From the NCBI GenBank assembly GCA_030532705.1, contig JAUNKR010000012.1, forward strand, positions 1-46,904: DNA of 46,904 bases, in the 5' to 3' direction. How positions within the stretch are numbered: the stretch's first letter is position 1; the number at the start of each line of letters is the position of its first letter. Under the pieces are notes generated by a model that worked only from the letters and a program-made list of their open reading frames with translations, did no database searches and had not been told where the DNA came from. This document shows, piece after piece, positions 35,612 through 46,824 of the stretch. This stretch comes from Peptostreptococcaceae bacterium (GTDB lineage: Bacteria; Bacillota; Clostridia; Peptostreptococcales; Filifactoraceae). Position numbers and translations under genes: made by a program.

Positions 35612-35670
35612 GGTAACACAAATGTAATCTAAAAACGATTTTTTACAGGGAAAAGTTACAAAGGTTACAA
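35612..35670. repeat. Cluster of TTAC/GTAA repeats upstream of the LacI-type gene
   Basis: GGTAAC (35612), TGTAA (35623-35627), TTTACA (35642-35647), GTTACA (35655-35660) and GTTACA (35664-35669) recur within 60 bases. TGTAA and TTACA flank an AAAAACGATTTTT core with a central CG (about 35631-35643), as in LacI-type operators. Confidence 0.4.
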
Positions 35671-35792
35671 ATCGGCAAGGGATTTTTTGGAGATCGAAAA
35701 CTTAGCGTAGTAGAGAGAAAAAATGTAAGGTGAGAGCTTGTTGGATGTCGTTAAAGTCAGGAGATCGAGGCAGTGGAGGCAGGCAAAATTTG

Positions 35793-35821
35793 TTTACGAT
35801 TCACCGGCGCTATGATAAAAT
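35793..35821 (+). promoter_or_regulatory. ligA promoter
   Basis: TTTACG (35793-35798) and TAAAAT (35816-35821) have a 17-base spacer. The start codon is 50 bases further on. Confidence 0.7.
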
Positions 35822-35823
35822 AA

Positions 35824-37872
<2,049 letters not shown>

Positions 37873-38016
37873 ATCAAAGGTCGGGGTTCGCCAAGGTCGT
37901 ACCGCCGGAGCAGATAAGAGTGAAGGGGGAGAGCTTGGGATAAGGGCGTAAAAAATCGAAATGGAGAGGCCCGAATAAACCCTATTAAAATAATCGGAAA
38001 TAAAAACGTTTTTCCA

Positions 38017-38045
38017 TAGACAGACGGCAGAAATTTTATTATAAT
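38017..38045 (+). promoter_or_regulatory. Glycine cleavage operon promoter
   Basis: TAGACA (38017-38022) and TATAAT (38040-38045) are separated by 17 bases. The rest of the ligA-gcvT gap (37873-38010) has no gene, and I saw no ligA terminator there. Confidence 0.78.
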
Positions 38046-38070
38046 ATAAATGTAAACTGAAATTTGTAGG

Positions 38071-38108
38071 CTCATGCCGATGATGGTGAGGGATCACTGC
38101 AGCATGAG
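38071..38108 (+). promoter_or_regulatory. Two-tier hairpin in the gcvT leader
   Basis: CTCATGC (38071-38077) pairs with GCATGAG (38102-38108). Inside, GGTGA (38085-38089) pairs with TCACT (38094-38098) around GGGA. It lies between the promoter and the ribosome binding site. It does not match the glycine riboswitch I would expect here and has no T run, so it may be a protein-binding or processing site. Confidence 0.5.
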
Positions 38109-38138
38109 TAATTTGAATGAAGGAGAGTGAAACAAATT

Positions 38139-39242
38139 ATGGCAAAAAAGACACCTCTGTATGAGGAGCATCTAAAGGCAGGCGGAAAAGTGGTAGACTA
38201 TGCCGGCTGGTTTCTTCCGGTGGAGTATAAGGGTCTTGTTCCGGAACATGAAGCGGTTCGAAATCGCGTAGGAATGTTTGATGTTTCGCACATGGGGGAG
38301 ATTACTCTTCTTGGGAAGGATGCAAGACGCTTTGCAGACTATCTGACAACAAATAATATCCAGACGTTGGCGGACGGACGGGTGATCTATGGATTCCTGT
38401 GCGACGAAAACGGTGGAGTTGTGGATGATCTGTTGACTTACAAAGCGTCAGAAGAGGACATCTACTTGGTAGTGAATGCTGCCAATGTGGATAAGGACTA
38501 TCAATGGATATTGGATCATAAGGAAGGCTTTGATGTAGAGGTAAAGAATGTTTCGGATGAAACGGGCGAGGTAGCGGTTCAAGGACCGAATGCTGAGAAA
38601 ACTTTACAAAAACTGACCGATCATGATCTATCGTCGATCCCGTTTTTTGCATTTCGTCGCAATGTGATGATCGCAGGCGTGGAGTGTATGATCTCAAGAA
38701 CCGGTTATACCGGAGAAGATGGTTTTGAGGTCTATTCAACACGTGAGGGGATCGTAAAAGTTTGGAATGCCGTTTTGGAGGCGGGCGCTGAATTCGGTAT
38801 CGAGCCTTGTGGCTTAGGATGCCGTGACACCCTTCGATTTGAGGCTGCACTTCCACTGTATGGTCATGAGATCTCCGCGGAGATCACGCCACTTGAAGCG
38901 GGATTCAAATTCTTTGTGGATCTTGAGAAAGAAGATTTTATCGGAAAGAAAGCGCTAAGTGAGCAGCATGCGGCAGGAGCACCGCGAAAGATCATCGGCT
39001 TGGAGCTTTTGGGTAAAGGGATCGCTCGTGAAGGGATGAAGATCGTGAAGGATGGGAAGGAGATCGGTCATGTAACGACCGGATACCTCAGCCCGACACT
39101 TAAAAAAGCGATCGCAAATGTTTTGCTTGAAGCGGACAAGGCCGTTCTTGACAGTGATGTTAAGGTTCTTGTAAGAAACCGTGAGGTCGATGCGAAGTTG
39201 ATCTCGAAAAGATTTTTGAATAAAAATACAAAGAGTAAATAG
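38139..39242 (+). CDS. gcvT: Aminomethyltransferase (glycine cleavage T protein)
   Basis: GcvT moves the aminomethyl group from GcvH to tetrahydrofolate and releases ammonia. The 367-residue protein begins MAKKTPLYEEHLKAGGKVVDYAGW, and shows RNRVGMFDVSHMGEI, RTGYTGEDGFEVY and LGCRDTLRFEAALPLYGHE, all family blocks. The length matches E. coli (364). The ATG at 38139 is 13 bases from AGGAG, a long spacing. GTG 38127 is too close to that site. First gene of the operon. Confidence 0.95.
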   Translation: MAKKTPLYEEHLKAGGKVVDYAGWFLPVEYKGLVPEHEAVRNRVGMFDVSHMGEITLLGKDARRFADYLTTNNIQTLADGRVIYGFLCDENGGVVDDLLTYKASEEDIYLVVNAANVDKDYQWILDHKEGFDVEVKNVSDETGEVAVQGPNAEKTLQKLTDHDLSSIPFFAFRRNVMIAGVECMISRTGYTGEDGFEVYSTREGIVKVWNAVLEAGAEFGIEPCGLGCRDTLRFEAALPLYGHEISAEITPLEAGFKFFVDLEKEDFIGKKALSEQHAAGAPRKIIGLELLGKGIAREGMKIVKDGKEIGHVTTGYLSPTLKKAIANVLLEADKAVLDSDVKVLVRNREVDAKLISKRFLNKNTKSK

Positions 39243-39261
39243 TTTACAGGAGGATGTAAAA

Positions 39262-39645
39262 ATGAAAGTAGAAAAAGGACTATTATATACACAGGATCAT
39301 GAGTGGATCAAGGTCGACGGAGATGTAGCATTTATCGGGATCACTGATTTTGCACAAAGTCATTTGGGAGACATCGTTTATGTTGAGCTTCCGGAAGTTG
39401 GTGATGAGTTCGGCAAGGGAGAGGCTTTTGCATCGGTAGAGTCTGTAAAGACTGCGGCGGATGTTAATATGCCTGCCGGCGGAAAAGTGGAAGAAGTAAA
39501 TGAAGCATTGAATGATGATCCTGCGTTGATCAACAGCGACTGCTATGCAAACTGGATGGTTAAGATCTCGCTTGCAGATGCGGGTGAGCTGGATGGTCTG
39601 ATGAGCCCAGAGGCTTATGAAGAATTTTCATCAAAGGAGGAATAG
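39262..39645 (+). CDS. gcvH: Glycine cleavage H protein
   Basis: GcvH carries the lipoyl arm between the P, T and L proteins. The 127-residue protein has YTQDHEWI, the lipoylation site in SVESVKTAADV (Lys63) and LINSDCYANWMVKI at the end. An AGGAGG site precedes the ATG. gcvPA begins two bases after its stop, with its SD inside the gcvH end. Confidence 0.96.
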   Translation: MKVEKGLLYTQDHEWIKVDGDVAFIGITDFAQSHLGDIVYVELPEVGDEFGKGEAFASVESVKTAADVNMPAGGKVEEVNEALNDDPALINSDCYANWMVKISLADAGELDGLMSPEAYEEFSSKEE

Positions 39646-39646
39646 A

Positions 39647-40990
39647 ATGTATCCATATATCCCTACAACGGAGGCGGACAAGAAGGCGATGCTCGATAAG
39701 ATCGGCTTAGCATCTACGGATCAGCTGTTCGATGATATCCCTGCCGCGTTTCGTTTGACAAAGGATCTGAATTTACCAAAGCATAAGAATGAAATGGAAG
39801 TGGTCAAATGGATGAAGGAGCGCGCTGCGGAAAACAAAAGCGTGAATGACTTGACCTGTTTCTTGGGAGCGGGAGCTTATGACCACTATATCCCATCGAT
39901 CGTTGATGCATTGATCTCAAGATCCGAGTATTATACAGCGTACACACCATATCAGCCGGAGATCAGCCAGGGAACGCTTCAATATGTATTTGAGTTCCAG
40001 ACATTGATCACTCGTTTGACCGGAATGGATGTGGCGAATGCATCGTTATATGATGGCGGAACGGCTTATGCGGAGGCGGCGATCATGGCTTGCAACTATG
40101 CAAGAAGAAAAGAGATCGTAGTTTCCAAGTCTGTGAATCCGCAGGCGATGGAGATCCTAAAGACATACTGTCATGGTCAGGCGATCACTTTGATCGAAGT
40201 GGACATTGCAGATGGTGTCACCGATCTGGATGATCTTGCGAAGAAGATCACACCGAATACAGCCGGTGTTATTATCCAAAGTCCGAACTTCTTCGGATGT
40301 TTGGAAGATGTGGCAAAAGCGACTGAGATCACGCATAGCGTAAAGAAATGTGCAATGATCTTGGCAACGGATCCGTTTACTCTTGGCGTGCTCAAGAAGC
40401 CGAGCGAGTATGATGTGGATGTTGTGGTAGGCGAAGCACAAGGCCTTGGTCTTTCGCTTAATTATGGTGGACCTTACTTGGGCATCATCGCTTCAAAAGA
40501 AGAATATATGAGAAAGTTGCCGGGACGTCTGGTAGGACAGACGGTCGATATGGACGGTAAGCGTTCGTTCGTATTGACTTTGGCAGCGAGAGAGCAGCAT
40601 ATCCGTCGTGAAAAAGCGACCTCTAATATTTGTACAAACCAAGGTTTGATGACTTTGGCTGCGACCATCTATATGTGTACGATGGGTAAGCAGGGAATGC
40701 GTGAAGTCGGTCTTCAGGCAACTTCAAAAGCGCATTATGCTTTTGAAAAGCTTACGGCAAGCGGCAAGTTCAAGCCATTGTTCAAGCATCCGTTCTTTAT
40801 GGAGTTTGCATTGACAAGCGATATCGATCCGGAAAAGATCAACAAGGCGCTATTGGATGCCGGCATTATGGGTGGTTATGCGTTGGGCAAAGATTTCCCT
40901 GAGTACAAGAATGCGATCCTATATGCAGTGACCGAAAAGCGTACAAAAGAGGAAATCGACCGCTTATGTGAAGTATTGGAGGGAATATAA
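39647..40990 (+). CDS. gcvPA: Glycine dehydrogenase (decarboxylating) subunit 1
   Basis: GcvPA is half of the two-subunit glycine decarboxylase. The 447-residue protein shows the family start YIPTTEADKKAMLDKIG, FLGAGAYDHYIPSIVDALI, YTPYQPEISQGTLQYVFEFQTLI and the C-terminal YALGKDFPEYKNAIL. It has the fold of a PLP enzyme but lacks the PLP lysine, which is in GcvPB. The ATG at 39647 has AAAGGAGG 6 bases upstream; the open frame further upstream overlaps gcvH. Confidence 0.95.
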   Translation: MYPYIPTTEADKKAMLDKIGLASTDQLFDDIPAAFRLTKDLNLPKHKNEMEVVKWMKERAAENKSVNDLTCFLGAGAYDHYIPSIVDALISRSEYYTAYTPYQPEISQGTLQYVFEFQTLITRLTGMDVANASLYDGGTAYAEAAIMACNYARRKEIVVSKSVNPQAMEILKTYCHGQAITLIEVDIADGVTDLDDLAKKITPNTAGVIIQSPNFFGCLEDVAKATEITHSVKKCAMILATDPFTLGVLKKPSEYDVDVVVGEAQGLGLSLNYGGPYLGIIASKEEYMRKLPGRLVGQTVDMDGKRSFVLTLAAREQHIRREKATSNICTNQGLMTLAATIYMCTMGKQGMREVGLQATSKAHYAFEKLTASGKFKPLFKHPFFMEFALTSDIDPEKINKALLDAGIMGGYALGKDFPEYKNAILYAVTEKRTKEEIDRLCEVLEGI

Positions 40991-42442
40991 ATGAAAAATT
41001 ACGATAAAATGATTTTTGACCTTTCGGTAGAAGGTCGTCGAGCATACTCCCTGCCAGAGTTGGATGTACCGGAGACAAAGAATATTCCATCTGAATTTTT
41101 ACGAAATGAAGAAGTGGAGTTTCCGGAGCTTTTTGAGCTGGATATCATCCGTCACTATACCAATCTTTCCCAAAAGAACTTTGGGATCGACACCGGTTTT
41201 TATCCGCTGGGATCTTGTACGATGAAGTATAATCCGAAGATCAACGAGCAGATGGCACGCCTTGAGGGCTTTGCAAATATACATCCTCTTCAGGATGAAT
41301 CGACAGTACAGGGTGCGCTTCGTTTGATGTATGAGCTTGACAACGCGCTTTGCGAGATCACCGGAATGGATAAGATGACATTGAATCCTGCAGCGGGGGC
41401 TCACGGAGAGTTTACCGGTGTAAATATGATCAAGGCTTACCACGAGCATCGTGGCGATATGAAGCGAGACAAAATCATCGTACCGGATTCTGCGCATGGA
41501 ACAAACCCTGCAACAGCAGCGATGGCTGGATGTAGCGTGGTGGAAGTAAAGTCGGACGAAAACGGTTTGGTCGATATTGAATCGCTCAAAGCGGTCGTTG
41601 GGGACGATACTTGTGCATTGATGCTAACAAACCCGAATACGGTAGGTCTGTTCGAAACTCATATCCAGGAGATCACAGACATCATCCATCAGGCAGGCGG
41701 ACTTGTTTACTATGACGGTGCAAATGCCAATGCGATCATGGGACATGCAAGACCTGGAGACATGGGATTTGACGTTGTTCACTTGAATATCCACAAAACA
41801 TTGACGACACCGCATGGTGGCGGTGGCCCCGGATGCGGTCCGGTCGGTGTGAAAAAGATCTTGGAGCCGTTCCTTCCAACACCTACTGTTGCAAAGGATG
41901 GAGACAGATATTTCCTAGACTATAATATTCCGAACTCTATGGGTAGAGTAAAAGACTTCCAAGGACATTTTGCGATGATGGTCCGTGCATACACTTACAT
42001 CTTGATGATGGGATGCGACGGATTGAAAGAGGCATCGACGGTTGCAGTTCTAAACGCAAACTATGTGAAAGAATGTCTGAAGGATGATTACAAGATCTCT
42101 TATGACAGAACTTGTAAGCACGAATGTGTTTTTGCCGGCTTAAAAGACAATGCAGGTGGCGCAGTATCTACGCTGGATGTAGCGAAACGTTTGATGGACA
42201 AAGGATTCCATCCGCCTACGATCTACTTCCCGTTGATCGTGCATGAGGCATTGATGATCGAGCCGACAGAGACCGAGAGCAAAGAAACGCTGGATGCTTT
42301 CATCGATGCGATGAAGACCATTGCAAGAGAAGCGAAAGAAAATCCGGAAGAGCTTAAATCAGCACCGCATACCACTTTGGTAAGAAGACCGGATGAGGCG
42401 TTGGCAGCTCGTAAGCCGATCTTGAAATATACAAAAGAATAA
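40991..42442 (+). CDS. gcvPB: Glycine dehydrogenase (decarboxylating) subunit 2
   Basis: GcvPB carries the PLP cofactor that decarboxylates glycine and loads the residue onto GcvH. The 483-residue protein has [38 protein letters not shown] and the PLP site [20 protein letters not shown]; Lys of HKT binds PLP. In GPGCGP a Cys replaces the usual Ser. The ATG directly follows the gcvPA stop. A terminator-like hairpin follows before lpd. Confidence 0.96.
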   Translation: MKNYDKMIFDLSVEGRRAYSLPELDVPETKNIPSEFLRNEEVEFPELFELDIIRHYTNLSQKNFGIDTGFYPLGSCTMKYNPKINEQMARLEGFANIHPLQDESTVQGALRLMYELDNALCEITGMDKMTLNPAAGAHGEFTGVNMIKAYHEHRGDMKRDKIIVPDSAHGTNPATAAMAGCSVVEVKSDENGLVDIESLKAVVGDDTCALMLTNPNTVGLFETHIQEITDIIHQAGGLVYYDGANANAIMGHARPGDMGFDVVHLNIHKTLTTPHGGGGPGCGPVGVKKILEPFLPTPTVAKDGDRYFLDYNIPNSMGRVKDFQGHFAMMVRAYTYILMMGCDGLKEASTVAVLNANYVKECLKDDYKISYDRTCKHECVFAGLKDNAGGAVSTLDVAKRLMDKGFHPPTIYFPLIVHEALMIEPTETESKETLDAFIDAMKTIAREAKENPEELKSAPHTTLVRRPDEALAARKPILKYTKE

Positions 42443-42453
42443 ATTTAGATTTA

Positions 42454-42483
42454 GGAGAGGGGCAAAGACTCCTCTCCGTTTTT
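42454..42483 (+). terminator. Terminator-like hairpin between gcvPB and lpd
   Basis: GGAGAGG (42454-42460) and CCTCTCC (42471-42477) form a perfect 7-bp stem with a 10-base loop, followed by GTTTTT. It is inside the operon, so it may lower lpd-lplA expression by partial termination. Confidence 0.72.
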
Positions 42484-42499
42484 GAATACAGGAGGAAAT

Positions 42500-43912
42500 A
42501 TGTCAAAAACAATTACAGTGATCGGAGGCGGACCGGGAGGATATGTCGCTGCGATCCGTGCGGCACAGCTTGGTGCAGAAGTCGTGCTGGTAGAAAAGGA
42601 CCGATTGGGCGGGACTTGCTTGAATCGAGGCTGTATTCCGACAAAAACATTATATAAAACAGCGGAGCTTATGCACCAGATCAAGCGAGGAGAAGAATTT
42701 GCGATCCTCGGTAACGGGGCACCGACGGTGGACGGCTCTTTGCTGTATGATCGAAAGAAAAAGGTCGTCGATACATTGGTCGGAGGGATCGAGCAATTGG
42801 TGAAGGCGTACCCGAACATCAAGTATTTTGCCGGAGAAGCGAGCATCGTCAACAAAAATCAGGTGGACATCACTCTTGCAGATGGAGCCAAAGAAAGTGT
42901 ACAAACCGATGCGATCATCATTGCCACAGGAAGTCGTCCGGAAATGACGGAGACAAAGGGGATCGATTCGGAAGGCGTTATCACTTCGGATGAACTTTTG
43001 GAACTTAAAGAGATCCCGAAAACTTTGATCGTTGTAGGAGGTGGCGTGATCGGGCTGGAGTTTGCAAGTATCTATCAGGAGCTTGGTAGCCATGTGATCC
43101 TGTTGTCCTCGAGAATTTTGAAAAATGCAGACAAAGAGATCGGAAGAAGATTGTTCCCACTGCTCAAAAAACAAGGGATCGAAGCATACAATGATATTCG
43201 TGCAAAAGAGATCAAGCGGGAAGGAGATCAGCTTCGGGTGGTCGCTCAGTACAAAACGAAAGAAGAGATCGTAGAAGTAGTCGGAGATTATGTTCTGATC
43301 GCGAGCGGTCGAGGACCGGTATATGACGGACTTGGGCTGGACGGACTGGGTTTGGAGCATGATGCGAAGGGAATTATCGTAAATGAGAATTTTGAAACCA
43401 ATATCGAGGGGATCTATGCAATCGGCGACGTGGTAAAAAACAATCCTCAGCTTGCACATGTTGCCAGCGCACAAGGTGAAGCGGTCGCAGAGATCCTGAT
43501 GGGACATAAGCCGGACATCAATATGAAGATCTATCCGAACTGTGTCTTCACATTGAATGAAGTGGCACATGTCGGTGCAACGGAAGAGGAGCTGAAAGAG
43601 GCAGGCATCGAATACAATGCATCCAAATTCAACTTTGCCGCAAATGGTAAAGCGCTTTCGCTTGGGGAAGGAGACGGTTTGGTCAAGATCCTTGCAACAC
43701 CGGAAGGCAAACTGCTTGGAGCACATATCCTTGGGCCGCATGCCAACGATCTGATCTCCGAATGTACTTTGGCGATCGCTAATGAAATGAGCGTAAAAGA
43801 TGTGCTCCGTGCGATCCATGCGCATCCAACTTTATCTGAGACTGTTGCGGAATCTACAGCCGGTATCTTCGGTCAGGCGATCCACATGGCGCCTGCAAGG
43901 AGGAAAAAATAA
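42500..43912 (+). CDS. lpdA: Dihydrolipoyl dehydrogenase
   Basis: This L protein reoxidises the dihydrolipoyl arm of GcvH with NAD+. The 470-residue flavoprotein has the FAD motif TVIGGGPGGYVAAIRAAQ, the redox disulfide C40 and C45 (GGTCLNRGCIPTK), IIATGSRPE, the NAD motif VVGGGVIGLEFA, YAIGDV and the C-terminal active-site HAHPTLSET. The ATG at 42500 has GGAGG upstream. An in-frame TTG at 42482 lies in the terminator and is rejected. It is followed directly by lplA. Confidence 0.95.
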   Translation: MSKTITVIGGGPGGYVAAIRAAQLGAEVVLVEKDRLGGTCLNRGCIPTKTLYKTAELMHQIKRGEEFAILGNGAPTVDGSLLYDRKKKVVDTLVGGIEQLVKAYPNIKYFAGEASIVNKNQVDITLADGAKESVQTDAIIIATGSRPEMTETKGIDSEGVITSDELLELKEIPKTLIVVGGGVIGLEFASIYQELGSHVILLSSRILKNADKEIGRRLFPLLKKQGIEAYNDIRAKEIKREGDQLRVVAQYKTKEEIVEVVGDYVLIASGRGPVYDGLGLDGLGLEHDAKGIIVNENFETNIEGIYAIGDVVKNNPQLAHVASAQGEAVAEILMGHKPDINMKIYPNCVFTLNEVAHVGATEEELKEAGIEYNASKFNFAANGKALSLGEGDGLVKILATPEGKLLGAHILGPHANDLISECTLAIANEMSVKDVLRAIHAHPTLSETVAESTAGIFGQAIHMAPARRKK

Positions 43913-44907
43913 TGCTTTATGTAGAATCCCATTCTTTTGATCCGGAATACAATCTTTCGTTTGAGGAATATCTTTTCAAATATCTTCCGCTCGATGAAGA
44001 CGAATATGTTACCCTCTGGCAAAATGAGCCGGCAGTGATCATCGGGAAGAACCAAAACGCTTGGGCAGAGATCAATCGGGAATATATCGAAGAAAATCAA
44101 GTCAAGGTCGTTCGTCGGATCACAGGCGGTGGTGCAGTGTACCATGATCTGGGAAATCTCAACTTTTCTTTTGTAACAAAGGATCGGGGAGCGGGCAAGA
44201 TCGATTTTTCGCTCTATTATAAACCAATCGTGGCTGCGCTACGGGCGATGGGCGTTGATGCCGAGCTTTCCGGACGAAATGACATCACCGTCGATGGCAA
44301 AAAGGTCATCGGGGCATCTCAATCGATCTGGAAAGGGCGTGTTTTGTCCAATGGATGTATCCTTTTTGATGTCAAAATGGAATCCCTTGCCTCCGCGCTG
44401 AATGTACGACCGGAAAAACTTGTAACAAAGGGCATCGCCTCCGTTCGGGCGCGTGTCACAAATATCAAACCCTATTTAGGGAGCGATAAAGATGTCAACG
44501 ACTTTAAAGCATTGTTGCTCCAAGAGATCTTCAAACAATTCGGCGAAGAACCCCGTGAGTACAAACTTACGGAGCAGGATCATCAAGAGATCCTCAAGAT
44601 CAAGGAAAGTCGTTTCGGTAGAAAAGAATGGAATTGGGGACAATCACCAAAAGGAAGCTTCCGCAATGGAGCAAAATTCCCATTCGGCTGGGTCGAGATC
44701 TCAACGAATATCGTCAGTGGCAAACTCAAGGATGTCAATATTCTCGGAGATTTTTTCGGGACGGAAGATGTCAGCGAGATCGTTTCCGCTTTGGAAGGAA
44801 CGGACTATGATAAAGCAAGCATCGAAAAAGTATTTATGCGTTTTGAACTTCCCAAATACTTTGGAGCGGTCGAGGCAAAAGATCTGGCAGATCTGTTCTT
44901 TGAATAA
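43912..44907 (+). CDS. lplA: Lipoate-protein ligase A
   Basis: LplA attaches free lipoate to GcvH with ATP. The 331-residue protein begins with the typical NLSFEEYLF. It has QNEPAVIIGKNQNAWAEIN, the lipoate loop RRITGGGAVYHDLGNLNFSF and SGRNDITVDGKKVIGASQ (catalytic Lys region). Its C-terminal domain starts near residue 250. The start overlaps the lpd stop (TAATG). Placed last in the gcv operon, and with no LipA or LipB in view, it suggests that lipoate is taken from outside. Confidence 0.95.
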   Translation: MLYVESHSFDPEYNLSFEEYLFKYLPLDEDEYVTLWQNEPAVIIGKNQNAWAEINREYIEENQVKVVRRITGGGAVYHDLGNLNFSFVTKDRGAGKIDFSLYYKPIVAALRAMGVDAELSGRNDITVDGKKVIGASQSIWKGRVLSNGCILFDVKMESLASALNVRPEKLVTKGIASVRARVTNIKPYLGSDKDVNDFKALLLQEIFKQFGEEPREYKLTEQDHQEILKIKESRFGRKEWNWGQSPKGSFRNGAKFPFGWVEISTNIVSGKLKDVNILGDFFGTEDVSEIVSALEGTDYDKASIEKVFMRFELPKYFGAVEAKDLADLFFE

Positions 44908-44998
44908 AGATAAATTTTCTGCTTTATGATTCTAAAGTATTAACAATAGTCAGTAGTATTACGATAAAATTATGAATATATGATATGAGGTAATTTGA

Positions 44999-45031
44999 GG
45001 AGGGTAGAATAAAGTAACTTTTCTACTCTCC
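44999..45031. other. Inverted repeat after the gcv operon
   Basis: An 11-bp stem with one wobble (GGAGGGTAGAA, 44999-45009; TTCTACTCTCC, 45021-45031) has no T run. It may stop gcv transcription weakly or be a structured leader for the next gene. The rest of the 201-base gap is AT-rich; a weak TTAACA/TAAAAT pair (44940-44970, 19-base spacer) may be a promoter. Confidence 0.5.
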
Positions 45032-45108
45032 GTTATACATAGAGAAAGAAGCTTTTGTTTGAGATAAGTATAGATTTTATATTAAGAAAATAAAGATGGG
45101 GGAGAGTA

Positions 45109-45501
45109 GTGAAAAAAGAGGGGCATTTTTATGAAGGAGCAACAAGAATAACGTATATTACAAAAAATGATGATCGAAGAAGCAAGTTTCGCTGTATTCA
45201 TTTGAAACAAGATAAAAAAACTTGTATGATGCTGACAACAAAATGTGTAGGATCTTCGCATTGCTTGATGTATAAAGAAAAGCCTTCGGATTATACTAAA
45301 CAGAAAGTAGTTCATGAATCTATAAAGAAGAATCAGAAAAAAATAGTGAGAATTAATCAACGTGTAAAACATAAAAATCGAGGCATGGGGACAATAACAT
45401 CAGTTAATGGAGAAGTGATCAAGGTAAGATTTGATACCGGTGAACTTATAAAGCTTAATTTAGAAATCTGCTTAAAGAATAATATTATGCAAATTCTTTG
45501 A
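45109..45501 (+). CDS. Small Cys-rich protein with a PcrA-tail-like Tudor domain
   Basis: The 130-residue basic protein is not a family I know. The N-terminal part holds C29, C39, C46 and C52 in CIHLKQDKKTC...KCVGSSHC, a likely metal site. The C-terminal part (about 83-118: RVKHKNRGMGTITSVNG...VRFDTGELIKL) resembles the Tudor-like tail of PcrA/UvrD helicases (V-H-x-x-F/R-G-x-G-x-V). That tail binds RNA polymerase in PcrA. The start is GTG at 45109 after a GGGGGAG site; no ATG is available near the N-terminus. Codon use is AT-richer than in the operons upstream. Confidence 0.65.
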   Translation: MKKEGHFYEGATRITYITKNDDRRSKFRCIHLKQDKKTCMMLTTKCVGSSHCLMYKEKPSDYTKQKVVHESIKKNQKKIVRINQRVKHKNRGMGTITSVNGEVIKVRFDTGELIKLNLEICLKNNIMQIL

Positions 45502-45558
45502 AAATGCTTTGGTAGAGTATATTTATTACTTATAGCTGCAAATTATTAAGGGGATCAA

Positions 45559-46824
45559 ATGAATAACATATTAAATCGCTTGTATAGAGAATGTTATCAA
45601 GAAAAGCCAAATATCGATGAGATTCGAAAGCTTATCAAAGGTCTTGAGATAGAAATGGAAGAGGATGAGTTTACGGGGGTCTATGCGCTCCGGCTTTTGC
45701 GCTCGTTTGCTTCCGAAGGCGAAGTAGAGTATGAGCTTTCTCCAATACGATATGCCGGAGGATTGTCGAAAGCAATGCATCGAGATTCGAGTATAGAGTA
45801 TCTGGGATTTTTAACAAAAAAGTATAGCTTGGACCAATATGAAGACCGATACGATAACTATATTGAACAGACAATATCAGATCCTGCATACTATATCTCC
45901 AAAGAGTTGAAGGCAGAGTGCGTCCAAACCTCTGATGAAGATCTTTTAAGAAATCATCTTTATGGAGACTCGCCACTTTTTAGAGAGTACCTATATAAGA
46001 TAGAAAACCGACATACTTATGCTTTTATCAAGCTTTTTAAGATCATATGTGAACATGAGATGGTATCTTTTGAAAAAGAAGATCTGATCGAGTTTTTGAT
46101 GTATCTTTCGTATAATGTGAGCAGTCCTCATTATGTGGAATTATATAAATTGATTTTAGATCGCTTTGAGGAAATGGCTTGCTCAAAAACGGATAATGAC
46201 AAGGCGCGGAATTATTTGTATTCCTTTGATGATGATGAAGAGGTGGACTGGAGGAAAGAATTGTTAGAAGTTTTGGGAACGGAAGAATCTCATTCCTATT
46301 CTTGTGAAAAAGATCCCATCAAGTCCATTACCTGCTATACCTTATATGAGCTAATTTTGGCGTATGAAGAAGGTAAGGACTACCACCAGATTTTTTATTT
46401 TGCAGATATGCTCCAAAAAACTCCGCAAAGGATCTATTTCTATAGGAAAAAGCAATACGATCAGGAGGAAATCATCAAACGAGATAACAAAGCCTTGCTT
46501 TTATTGTCACCGAACGATCGGATCTTCTTTGATTTTGGGGAGAATGCTTTGTTGTATATCGGGCCTTACCGAGACATGATCTGTACTTCCTTATATAATG
46601 AGAAAAATTATTCTGAAGATGAAAACTTTGAATGCATCGACCTGCTCAAAATGGGGCTAGGAATAAAAGGCAAAGAGTTGAAAGACGCATGCCATCAAGT
46701 GAAGATCGTTTTGATGAAGAATAAAATTACACAAACGCTATTACAAACCGGCATTGTTTTTGACAATAACTTTGTTCTTGATTCGATAAGTCTTGAAGGA
46801 TATTATAGGATCTCAGATTGCTAA
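45559..46824 (+). CDS. Unknown protein, mostly helical
   Basis: I do not recognise this 421-residue protein. It is acidic, soluble and largely predicted helix, with many Tyr, Glu and Leu, which suggests a helical repeat or scaffold. There is no signal peptide or membrane segment. GGGG precedes the ATG 5-6 bases upstream. It follows the Cys-rich Tudor-like gene by 57 bases. A TTGAAA (45498-45503) followed by TATATT has poor spacing (15). Its GATC density is about one third of that in the copA gene. Confidence 0.7.
   Translation: MNNILNRLYRECYQEKPNIDEIRKLIKGLEIEMEEDEFTGVYALRLLRSFASEGEVEYELSPIRYAGGLSKAMHRDSSIEYLGFLTKKYSLDQYEDRYDNYIEQTISDPAYYISKELKAECVQTSDEDLLRNHLYGDSPLFREYLYKIENRHTYAFIKLFKIICEHEMVSFEKEDLIEFLMYLSYNVSSPHYVELYKLILDRFEEMACSKTDNDKARNYLYSFDDDEEVDWRKELLEVLGTEESHSYSCEKDPIKSITCYTLYELILAYEEGKDYHQIFYFADMLQKTPQRIYFYRKKQYDQEEIIKRDNKALLLLSPNDRIFFDFGENALLYIGPYRDMICTSLYNEKNYSEDENFECIDLLKMGLGIKGKELKDACHQVKIVLMKNKITQTLLQTGIVFDNNFVLDSISLEGYYRISDC

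Noticed and set aside
37873-38138. Glycine riboswitch before gcvT
   Set aside because: I looked for the conserved glycine aptamer core and did not see it. A covariance search would be decisive.
42650-43825. 391-codon minus-strand frame
   Set aside because: It is the mirror of lpdA, caused by codon bias; it has no start signals and its product is Cys/His/Phe-rich and unlike a real protein.
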